Shown piece after piece: positions 1-5,479 of a DNA stretch of 10,113 bases. The DNA comes from Lachnospiraceae bacterium. GTDB lineage: Bacteria > Bacillota_A > Clostridia > Lachnospirales > Lachnospiraceae. Position 1 is the stretch's first letter. Every line of letters begins with the position of its first letter. Under the pieces are notes generated by a model that worked only from the letters and a program-made list of their open reading frames with translations, ran no database searches and was not told the DNA's origin. Location: positions 1 through 10,113 of the forward strand of contig JAETQR010000079.1 in NCBI GenBank assembly GCA_021770615.1, read 5' to 3'. Both the position numbers and the translations under genes were made by a program.

Positions 1-307
1 CGCTTTGAACGCTCGGACTGTGGCGGTAAGGGAGTATCATTATATATTCTGCGCTGTCGTCGCCCGCAAGCTGCTAAACTTGCTCCCCGGCGCGGTGTTG
101 GTCGCTCGGCTGTCCCAGCAGGGGAAAGAAAAACCCGCCGGGATAGTGTCATGGCGCACCCGTCGTATGGCTCGGCGCAAAAGGGACGTATCCGATCTGC
201 CCTATGCTGCGCCGCCGTTATCTTGCGCCGCTTTCTTTGTCAAGGTGCTGGAAAGGTTCTGCCGGGACGGGCAGCGGAAAGGGGTTCGCCGCCTGTCCTA
301 AATCAGC
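1..307. other. GC-rich stretch with no convincing gene
   Basis: I find no supportable gene here. A plus-strand frame is open from the left edge to about 301, but its first start is TTG at 5, it has no Shine-Dalgarno site, and its product is rich in Arg, Ala and Cys with no recognisable domain. The minus strand, which would continue the operon of the HTH gene ending at 308, has stops in all frames. Small stem-loops are visible: GCAAG (66-70) with CTTGC (79-83), and CTGCC (259-263) with GGCAG (270-274). In Tn916 relatives xis and int follow the Orf8-like gene, so this may be a spacer before such genes outside the window. Confidence 0.5.
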
Positions 308-559
308 TTAAACCTCAAATGAAAGGACAGCCCGCATGAGCCGTGACCGTAAACGGTCGCGTATGTCCTCGTCTATGCCCCAATAGGTATTGCCGCGCTC
401 GTCGCGGAATTTTCGCATAGACAGGGACGCTATGTAGCTTTCGTAGTGCTTGACGACAATCGCCATAGCTTCCGGGTCGCCCTTTGTTGCGGCTATGATT
501 ACCGGGTAAGGCAGTAAGCCGCTTTCAGCGTTTTCATTGTTGCTACCCTTTGTAATCAT
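308..559 (-). CDS. Tn916 Orf8-like helix-turn-helix protein (HTH_16 type)
   Basis: This 83-residue protein resembles the small helix-turn-helix proteins of the Tn916 family (Orf8, HTH_16 domain). The recognisable core is at about residues 18-60: YPVIIAATKGDPEAMAIVV, followed by a KHYESYIASLS segment and a conserved FRDERGN turn. In Tn916, Orf7 and Orf8 take part in regulating excision and transfer gene expression; that role is carried over by family and not shown here. Its ATG at 559 lies inside the 3' end of the sigma-like gene, which overlaps it by 17 bp, so the two are probably translationally coupled. A GGAGGA Shine-Dalgarno precedes the ATG at normal spacing. The length is typical of the family and nothing appears truncated. 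Confidence 0.85.
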   Translation of the reverse strand: MITKGSNNENAESGLLPYPVIIAATKGDPEAMAIVVKHYESYIASLSMRKFRDERGNTYWGIDEDIRDRLRSRLMRAVLSFEV

Positions 560-983
560 AGGCGTGTTCCTCCAAATAGCGTTTTAACAGCTTCATAGAG
601 CTTGTCCGGCGGGTCTGTACTGTTGTCCTCGGAATGTTGCAGTATGTCGCAATTTCCCGTTCGCTCATATCAAAGAAATAATACAGCAGTACCGTTTCCC
701 GTTTTTCGTCCGGCAAACTGTGCAGGGCTTCGGCAAGTAGCTTTGCAGTAATTTCCTTGCCGCCGATAACGAAAGACTGTTCCGCTTCATCATCTGCAAA
801 ATACTCGTCGCAGACGAAAAGCCTGTTTTCTTCCTCCGGCGACAGATCGGAAAAAGTAATTTCGCGTAATTGCCGCTGCTTTGTGTCCCTGTGGGCGTTC
901 ATAGCTTCATTCTTCAACGCCCGCTTGCAAAAGCCATTAAAAGCACAACGGATTTGCCATTGGGTACGATTAGGTTCGTTCAT
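543..983 (-). CDS. Tn916 Orf7-like sigma-70 family factor
   Basis: This 146-residue protein has sigma-70 region 4 at its C-terminus (about residues 88-140). The segment LPDEKRETVLLYYFFDMS leads into the helix-turn-helix SEREIATYCNIPRTTVQTRR. The N-terminal half lacks an obvious canonical region 2, as in Tn916 Orf7, which it matches in size and layout. In Tn916, Orf7 with Orf8 promotes expression of recombination and transfer genes; the same role is inferred here. The frame is open upstream to 1097, but the ATG at 983 is preceded by a near-perfect AAAGGAGGTGA site, so I take that start. It overlaps the downstream HTH gene by 17 bp. A 7-bp hairpin covers part of its Shine-Dalgarno (see 991-1012). 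Confidence 0.88.
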   Translation of the reverse strand: MNEPNRTQWQIRCAFNGFCKRALKNEAMNAHRDTKQRQLREITFSDLSPEEENRLFVCDEYFADDEAEQSFVIGGKEITAKLLAEALHSLPDEKRETVLLYYFFDMSEREIATYCNIPRTTVQTRRTSSMKLLKRYLEEHAYDYKG

Positions 984-990
984 GTTCTCA

Positions 991-1012
991 CCTCCTTTCG
1001 CAGCCGCGAAAG
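991..1012 (-). promoter_or_regulatory. Hairpin partly covering the sigma-gene ribosome binding site
   Basis: In the minus-strand RNA, CTTTCGC (1012-1006) pairs perfectly with GCGAAAG (1001-995) around the 4-nt loop GGCT. The 3' arm includes the AAAG of the Shine-Dalgarno AAAGGAGG (998-991) of the sigma-like gene. Folding would hide half of the ribosome site. The pairing is seen directly; a regulatory role is inference. Confidence 0.5.
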
Positions 1013-1090
1013 CGGGTGATTTTTTCTGATGTCCCCTTTCGTAAACCCTCAAACCATAAAAATTAAAATTGGACGTTGATTTCGGGGAAT

Positions 1091-1112
1091 TTCTCAAAAA
1101 AAGTTTTGAGAA
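1091..1112. repeat. Perfect 9-bp inverted repeat upstream of the sigma gene
   Basis: TTCTCAAAA (1091-1099) and TTTTGAGAA (1104-1112) are exact reverse complements separated by 4 nt. The repeat lies about 110 bp upstream of the sigma-gene start. AT-rich perfect dyads of this size are often operators, though it could also be an RNA hairpin. I see no good -35/-10 pair beside it. Confidence 0.5.
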
Positions 1113-1150
1113 AATACAAAATGCGCCCGTCTGTAAAATGCAGACGAGCG
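1110..1150 (-). terminator. Probable terminator or attenuator after the 36-residue ORF
   Basis: In minus-strand RNA, CGCTCGTCTG (1150-1141) pairs with CAGACGGGCG (1133-1124) over 10 bp with one G-U pair and a 7-nt loop. It is followed by the T-rich run CATTTTGTATTTTC. On the plus strand the wobble becomes a mismatch, so the minus strand is the better reading. It sits between the 36-residue ORF and the sigma gene and could end a short leader transcript. The T-tract is interrupted, so termination may be partial. Confidence 0.42.
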
Positions 1151-1171
1151 TAAAGGAATTGTAAGCAGTAT

Positions 1172-1282
1172 TCAGTTGATTAGACAGTTCATATTCATGG
1201 GTAGAATTTCCCCCGGCGGTGGACGGGCTTTTTTTGATATGTCAATGACCGTCGGATTTTGTCGATACAGTATGTGCTTCAT
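1172..1282 (-). CDS. Small 36-residue ORF with strong ribosome site, possible leader peptide
   Basis: ATG at 1282 opens a 36-codon frame ending in TGA at 1172. The peptide begins MKHILYRQNPTVIDIS and has a KKARPPPGE centre; I do not recognise it. AAAGGAGG lies 7-8 nt upstream of the ATG. That Shine-Dalgarno sits in the loop of a perfect 8-bp hairpin directly abutting the start codon, and a terminator-like hairpin follows the stop. This layout (SD hairpin, short ORF, hairpin with T-rich run, then the sigma gene) resembles a leader-peptide attenuator. It could equally be a stand-alone small protein of the element. It is too short for codon-usage evidence. Confidence 0.5.
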   Translation of the reverse strand: MKHILYRQNPTVIDISKKARPPPGEILPMNMNCLIN

Positions 1283-1305
1283 GGCGGCTACCTCCTTTAG
1301 CCGCC
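1283..1305 (-). promoter_or_regulatory. Hairpin presenting the Shine-Dalgarno in its loop
   Basis: On the minus strand GGCGGCTA (1305-1298) and TAGCCGCC (1290-1283) are exact complements enclosing the 7-nt loop AAGGAGG. The loop is the Shine-Dalgarno core of the 36-residue ORF, and the stem ends at the base next to its ATG. The upstream arm can alternatively pair over 8 bp with the 3' arm of the terminator at 1352-1382. Confidence 0.6.
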
Positions 1306-1340
1306 GCTTTTAACAGTGAAACCGCGTCATTCCTTGAGAA

Positions 1341-1382
1341 GATAAAAAGAAACGGCGGCTTTGATCTCTCAAAAGCCGCCGT
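1341..1382 (-). terminator. Strong rho-independent terminator of the bceAB operon
   Basis: ACGGCGGCTTT (1382-1372) pairs perfectly with AAAGCCGCCGT (1362-1352) around a 9-nt loop, and is followed on the minus strand by TTTCTTTTTATC. It is about 100 nt past the metallophosphoesterase stop and is the likely end of the bceA-to-phosphoesterase transcript. Its sequence is partly shared with the hairpin at 1283-1305, allowing alternative pairing. Confidence 0.75.
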
Positions 1383-1443
1383 GTATGAATAGGCGTGTGA
1401 AAATACCTCTGCTGTACGACGGCTTTTTTTCTTTTGCCGTCGT
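1374..1443 (+). terminator. Alternative plus-strand terminator and nested hairpin
   Basis: On the plus strand AGCCGCCGT (1374-1382) can pair with ACGACGGCT (1416-1424) with one mismatch, followed by TTTTTTTCTTTT. The downstream arm ACGACGGC (1416-1423) can instead pair perfectly with GCCGTCGT (1436-1443), looping out the T-run. The first arm is also part of the minus-strand terminator. The block could stop transcription from the left entering the bce operon. Confidence 0.4.
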
Positions 1444-1484
1444 GCGGCAGATCACTTTATCATTCAGTTTTCTATAAGCTGTTC

Positions 1485-2357
1485 TTACAAATCCGTGTTA
1501 AGAAGTTCAATTACAATGACTTCCGGGCGGTTATTAAAACGGATAGGAATAATGCTGTTACCCAATCCCCGGCTAACAATCATATTTGTACTGCCGTTTG
1601 TAAACAGCCCTGCGTCATACTTTGGAAATATCCCTTGATCGGGGGCAATCAGCCCGCCGATAAATGGCAGACGGAATTGACCGCCGTGTGCGTGTCCGCT
1701 TAGAACCAAATCAATATTGCAATGTGCATAGCTCTCAAATAGTTCTGGCCGGTGTGAAAGTAAAATAGTGTAGCTGCTTTCATCATCAACAAGGCTATTC
1801 AGCTTTGTGCTAACCATAGCCGGGGCTTCCCCGAACATATCACCTTTCAATGTGAAATTAGGGTCAGAAAGCCCGATAAGCGTTATCGTTTCTTTTTCAT
1901 GTTTTAATTGTATTGCTTCATCTTCAAGCACGATTACGCCAATCGCTTCAAGCCCCGTTTTGAGTTCGTCATACTGTGACAGGCTTGCTTCGTGGTTCCC
2001 TGTCACATAGTAGACAGGCGCAATATTAACCGCCACTTTTGCGAAATCAAAAGCCACGTCAATATCTGTATGTCCTGCGTCCACGAAATCCCCGGTTATT
2101 ACAATAATGTCCGGCTTGCTTTCTGATAGCAATTCCAGCAGCTTTTTATTGCCTTTCCCAAATTCTGCGTTGTGTAAATCTGATACCTGTGCTATCCGAA
2201 ACCCGGAAAATACGGCGGGAATACGGCTGCTTGAAATTTTTATGTTATTCACTGTCAACGCCGTATTTCCCCATATCGTCCAAATGAGTAGGGCAAAAAT
2301 TATAGCACTTAGCATACAGAATATTATCTTTGTTTTTTTAGTGAGCCTTTTTCTCAT
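1485..2357 (-). CDS. Membrane-anchored calcineurin-like metallophosphoesterase
   Basis: The 290-residue product has the metallophosphoesterase motif set in order: DLH (60-62), GDFVD (from 89), GNHE (120-123), LSHRP with H202, and GHAHGGQ (from 221). These are the di-metal ligands of the calcineurin-like family, and the C-terminal layout resembles YkuE/YaeI-type enzymes. A basic N-terminus (RKRLTKKTK) precedes one hydrophobic segment at about residues 10-30. That predicts a signal anchor with the catalytic domain outside the membrane. The substrate is unknown. It is the last gene of the bceAB operon, and a strong terminator follows. The start is uncertain: ATG at 2357 lacks a well-spaced ribosome site, while an in-frame GTG at 2390, 7 nt after the preceding stop, could be used by translational coupling and would give 301 residues. 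Confidence 0.85.
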   Translation of the reverse strand: MRKRLTKKTKIIFCMLSAIIFALLIWTIWGNTALTVNNIKISSSRIPAVFSGFRIAQVSDLHNAEFGKGNKKLLELLSESKPDIIVITGDFVDAGHTDIDVAFDFAKVAVNIAPVYYVTGNHEASLSQYDELKTGLEAIGVIVLEDEAIQLKHEKETITLIGLSDPNFTLKGDMFGEAPAMVSTKLNSLVDDESSYTILLSHRPELFESYAHCNIDLVLSGHAHGGQFRLPFIGGLIAPDQGIFPKYDAGLFTNGSTNMIVSRGLGNSIIPIRFNNRPEVIVIELLNTDL

Positions 2358-2397
2358 TTCCCCGTACCATTTATTGTTGAGGGATTGCACCCCTTAA

Positions 2398-2607
2398 TCA
2401 AAACATGAAATCGTTAATAATACTTATGGCGACAATGCCAATGCCAAACAAGATAAGCAAAATTCCCGGTATACGCAAATACCATTTGTAATGATCGGGC
2501 ATTTCCTTTTTCTTCATCAGCCACCAAAACGGCTTATATAAGATAAACATAAGCAAACCACCAATAATGCAGATAACAGCAAAAATAATTCCAAAATTAA
2601 AACTCAT
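2398..2607 (-). CDS. Small two-helix membrane protein in the bceAB operon
   Basis: This 69-residue protein has two hydrophobic helices at about residues 5-27 and 48-65, joined by the basic loop WWLMKKKEMPDHYKWYLR. By the positive-inside rule the loop is cytoplasmic and both ends face out. I do not recognise the family and assign no function. The frame is open upstream to 2622, but ATG at 2607 has a clear AAAGGAG site, so that start is chosen. It begins 15 nt after the bceB stop, and its own stop is 7 or 40 nt from the phosphoesterase start, so it is clearly co-transcribed. A role in modulating the transporter is possible from context only. Confidence 0.75.
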   Translation of the reverse strand: MSFNFGIIFAVICIIGGLLMFILYKPFWWLMKKKEMPDHYKWYLRIPGILLILFGIGIVAISIINDFMF

Positions 2608-2622
2608 ATTTACTCCTTTCAA

Positions 2623-4587
2623 TCAGTTTGTCACTATTCTGTAATAGGTTCTTGCGGTGCTGAAATACATTGCTATATAGATAAAAACAAACAACAAAGA
2701 TATTGAAATAGCGCAGAGCAAAAGTACCAAAATATTTGTCAGCCCCAGCGTGGAAAGCAGCATAGCAACTGCATAAAGTGAAACAGCCAAATGGATAACC
2801 GCCATAAACAGCGGGAAGAAAAACATAGTCCGAATTTCTTTGTGGACTATTGCCGATATTTCGTTTCGGTCAAGCCCTACTTTCTGCATGACTTCAAAAT
2901 TGTATCGGTCACTATATCCCTCCGTAATCTGCTTGTAATAAATAACCAAGGTCAGAAAAACCATAAATAGCAAGCTAAGTAGTAGTCCAATAAACAGAAA
3001 TCCCCCATAGGTATAATTATCACTCTGCCTTTCGCTTTCTGCATTTTCATATTTTGCCCCGGCATAATTTGAAACTACTTGATTTTGTAAAACAGCATTA
3101 AAATCAGTTCCCTTTGTATCTGCCACGTCAAACATCATGCTATATGTTTGCTTGAATTTATTTTCAGCGGGCGACAGCTCGGCAAGAATATTATCTATGT
3201 CTTTCTGTGTCGGGCAAATAAAGAAATATCTCGTTTCAGAGGACAAAATACTTTTATTTTGTATAGCAAATTCCGATAACTCATTTTTTACCCGGTATTT
3301 CAAACTATCAAAATTCACTTCTGAAACACCTAAATCTCTTGAAGAAGAAAATACTAAAACCTCATCAGTTTCAAGCGGTTCTGCACTTTCTGCTATGCGG
3401 CTATAATCTTCCCATGTTATCAGATAAACACCACAAGTAATATCCGGCGGGTATATATCCGGCTGATAAACAGAAACGGTATTGTCTTTGTAAACACCAC
3501 TGATATAGGTAACTTTGTAATCAGCTTCCCGGCTTATCGTCACATCATATTGCTCTGCTGTTTGATGAACAAGCTGCGGCAAAGTTGGCTGTCCGTCAGC
3601 TATGTCAGAAACAGAGATTTTTGTTTCCATTGGGAAACGGAAAGAGAGCATTTCCTTTTGTCCGACATATAACGCCAGTGTTGTTGTGGCAATAACCATA
3701 ACAACCGTACTTAAAATACAGATATTTGATAGTCCCTTTGCGTTCTGTTTCAATCGGTAAATAAGACCGGAAACGGAAATAAAGTTCTGTGGTTTATAAT
3801 AGTAGCGGTCATTCTTTTTTAGAGCTTGCAAAAGAACGACAGAGCAGGACGAGAAGAAAAACAATGTTCCAAACAAAATTAACAATGCAATAGGAAACAC
3901 CCGCCCAATTATGTCAATAGGTGAGGGGGTAGTGAAAATCAGTGTATATGCACCCCCAATACATATAATTCCTAAAAAGGCTTTTACCCATACAAAAGAA
4001 TGGTAATTGTCCCCTTTATGAGCAGCATACAACAGTTCAACAGGCTTCGCTTTCATAACAGAAAACAAGTTGTAAAACAAGATGAAAACACCGATCACTA
4101 TAAAACAAATACCTGTCTGCATAAGTGCTTCCGTTAAAAACTGGAATGTAAGCCCGCTATCTAAGTGCAGCAATTTCAGCAAAACAAGGAAAAAGAGTTT
4201 CCCCAAAACGATACCCAAAACGATACCCGCCACAAGTCCGGTGGTTGTAAGCAACAGGCTTTCAAGCATAAGCACTTTTGCGATATGCTTTTTTTCTAAA
4301 CCGAAAATTGTATATAACCCCAGTTCTTTTTTTCGCTGCCGTATGAGCAGTCCGTTTGTGTATAAGAGGAATACTCCCGCAAACATTCCTGTCATAACAA
4401 CACCCACTTTAAGAAACTGAACAAATATATAGCTTCCGGGTAGTGTAGCAATGATCGTCTGGTTTTGGATTGAAGCCATAACATAGAAAATCATTACAGA
4501 CAGAATATTTGTCAAAAAAAACGGGTAATACACGGGCTTGTTTTTTTTAATATTAGAAACTGCAAGCCGGATATAAAAGTTACGCAT
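2623..4587 (-). CDS. bceB: Bce-type ABC transporter permease (FtsX-like)
   Basis: The 654-residue product has the BceB/VraG layout. An N-terminal FtsX-like block of membrane helices (about 17-305) is followed by a large predicted extracellular domain of about 220 residues (308-526), then three C-terminal helices (about 527-650), about ten helices in all. The cytoplasmic stretch RQRKKELGLYTIFGLEKKHI (from 83) is typical of these permeases, and its counterpart VMQKVGLDRNEI follows the extracellular domain. In studied systems BceAB frees lipid II-cycle intermediates from peptide antibiotics such as bacitracin and also signals to BceS through the large domain. The start ATG has an AAAGGAGG site and overlaps the end of bceA by 8 bp. 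Length is normal and there is no frameshift. The actual drug specificity cannot be read from sequence. Confidence 0.92.
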   Translation of the reverse strand: MRNFYIRLAVSNIKKNKPVYYPFFLTNILSVMIFYVMASIQNQTIIATLPGSYIFVQFLKVGVVMTGMFAGVFLLYTNGLLIRQRKKELGLYTIFGLEKKHIAKVLMLESLLLTTTGLVAGIVLGIVLGKLFFLVLLKLLHLDSGLTFQFLTEALMQTGICFIVIGVFILFYNLFSVMKAKPVELLYAAHKGDNYHSFVWVKAFLGIICIGGAYTLIFTTPSPIDIIGRVFPIALLILFGTLFFFSSCSVVLLQALKKNDRYYYKPQNFISVSGLIYRLKQNAKGLSNICILSTVVMVIATTTLALYVGQKEMLSFRFPMETKISVSDIADGQPTLPQLVHQTAEQYDVTISREADYKVTYISGVYKDNTVSVYQPDIYPPDITCGVYLITWEDYSRIAESAEPLETDEVLVFSSSRDLGVSEVNFDSLKYRVKNELSEFAIQNKSILSSETRYFFICPTQKDIDNILAELSPAENKFKQTYSMMFDVADTKGTDFNAVLQNQVVSNYAGAKYENAESERQSDNYTYGGFLFIGLLLSLLFMVFLTLVIYYKQITEGYSDRYNFEVMQKVGLDRNEISAIVHKEIRTMFFFPLFMAVIHLAVSLYAVAMLLSTLGLTNILVLLLCAISISLLFVFIYIAMYFSTARTYYRIVTN

Positions 4588-5362
4588 ATAATTCCTCCTT
4601 TTGTAAAAGGATTTTCAGATTGTCAGAAATCTTTTCCCCAAAGGCTTCATTATCCATATTTCCACGATACAGTTGATTAAAAAGCTGTCCGTCACGGATA
4701 AATAAGACACGCCCTGCATGACAGGCAGTTTTAACACTATGTGTTACTACAAGGATTGTCTGCCCTGTTTTGTGTATATCCGTAAACATCTTCATAACCT
4801 GTGCGGAAGAACGGGAGTCCAACGCCCCGGTAGGTTCGTCCGCAAGTACAAGTTTTGGAGCAGTAATCAATGCACGGGCAATGGCTGCTCTCTGTTTTTG
4901 ACCACCCGATACTTCGTATGGGTACTTTTCCAAAATATCAGAAATTTTAAGTTGCGCCGCCAATGGTTCTATCTGTTTTTCCATTTGTTTCTTTGGAGTA
5001 TTGGAAAGCACAAGGGGCAGATAGATATTATCCCGCAGGGAAAAATTATCTAACAAGTTGAAATCTTGAAAGACAAATCCCAAGTTTTCACGCCGGAACC
5101 GTGAGATATTGCTATCACCGATTTGCGTAATATCTTTTCCCGCAAGCAGGATTTTTCCCTCGGTAGGACGGTCTAAGGCAGCCAATAGATTGAGCAGCGT
5201 TGTCTTGCCGGAGCCGCTTTCGCCCATGACAGCTATAAACTCCCCTTGATCTACACTAAATGAAATGTTTTTTAATGCTTCTACTTGATTGCTTCCAAAT
5301 CGGCTGTTGTAAATTTTGCGCAGATGTTCAACCGATAGTAAGATCGTCTTTTGATTATCCAT
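4580..5362 (-). CDS. bceA: Bce-type ABC transporter ATP-binding protein
   Basis: The 260-residue protein is a complete ABC ATPase of the MacB/LolD-like group used by Bce transporters. Visible motifs are Walker A GESGSGKTT (47-55), Q-loop Q99 in FQDFNLLDN, signature VSGGQ (151-155), Walker B LVLADEP (171-177) followed by the D-loop GALD, and the switch histidine H208 in VVTHS. It would act as a dimer on the cytoplasmic side of BceB. ATG at 5362 is preceded by AAAGGAG at good spacing. It is the first gene of the operon and has its own promoter (5401-5430), separate from the kinase/regulator transcript, as is usual for Bce loci. All catalytic residues are intact. Confidence 0.93.
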   Translation of the reverse strand: MDNQKTILLSVEHLRKIYNSRFGSNQVEALKNISFSVDQGEFIAVMGESGSGKTTLLNLLAALDRPTEGKILLAGKDITQIGDSNISRFRRENLGFVFQDFNLLDNFSLRDNIYLPLVLSNTPKKQMEKQIEPLAAQLKISDILEKYPYEVSGGQKQRAAIARALITAPKLVLADEPTGALDSRSSAQVMKMFTDIHKTGQTILVVTHSVKTACHAGRVLFIRDGQLFNQLYRGNMDNEAFGEKISDNLKILLQKEELYA

Positions 5363-5381
5363 ATATATCTCCTTTCTGTGT

Positions 5382-5394
5382 GTGTACCCTACAC
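5382..5394 (-). repeat. Perfect 5-3-5 dyad at the predicted start of the bceA transcript
   Basis: GTGTA (5382-5386) and TACAC (5390-5394) are exact complements around CCC. With the -10 box at 5401-5406 the predicted transcription start falls near 5394. The dyad would then be the first bases of the mRNA: a 5' end hairpin, or an operator overlapping +1. Confidence 0.45.
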
Positions 5395-5400
5395 GCGAAT

Positions 5401-5430
5401 ATTATAAAAAAAGCGGGAAGTGTCTGCCAT
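5401..5430 (-). promoter_or_regulatory. bceA promoter
   Basis: On the minus strand a perfect TATAAT (5406-5401) lies 39 bp before the bceA start. Upstream, ATGGCA (5430-5425) matches TTGACA at 4 of 6 positions with an 18-bp spacer. A good -10 with a poor -35 fits a promoter needing an activator, here presumably the BceR-like regulator. The first T of the -10 is also the last T of the upstream terminator's T-tract. Confidence 0.65.
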
Positions 5431-5455
5431 AGGTTAAGGTGACATTTCCCGCTTT
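5406..5455 (-). terminator. Terminator of the regulator/kinase operon
   Basis: AAAGCGGGAA (5455-5446 read on the minus strand) pairs with TTCCCGCTTT (5419-5410). The stem extends inward by TGTC/GACA (5441-5444 with 5421-5424) across one non-Watson-Crick position. It is followed by seven T residues (5412-5406) and begins 25 bp past the kinase stop. It is a strong intrinsic terminator and occupies the spacer and upstream part of the bceA promoter. Confidence 0.8.
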
Positions 5456-5478
5456 AACCTTACATGGTTTGTAAGGTT
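5456..5478. promoter_or_regulatory. Perfect 9-bp inverted repeat, candidate BceR operator
   Basis: AACCTTACA (5456-5464) and TGTAAGGTT (5470-5478) are exact complements with a 5-nt spacer. The inner part, TTACA and TGTAA, is like the half-sites I recall for BceR-type regulators (TNACA and TGTAA, usually with a 4-nt spacer). It begins 1 bp from the kinase stop codon and is centred about 40 bp upstream of the bceA -35 box. Confidence 0.6.
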
Positions 5479-5479
5479 G

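Noticed and set aside
5..301. 98-codon plus-strand ORF as a protein gene
   Set aside because: TTG start, no ribosome site, Arg/Cys-rich product with no domain; GC-rich DNA often gives such open frames.
984..1097. N-terminal extension of the sigma gene from 1097
   Set aside because: ATG at 983 has a near-perfect Shine-Dalgarno, and the extension would translate the ribosome site and the hairpin.
1212..1235. Plus-strand terminator CCCG/CGGG followed by seven T
   Set aside because: Only a 4-bp stem, and the T-run is the SKKA coding part of the 36-residue ORF.
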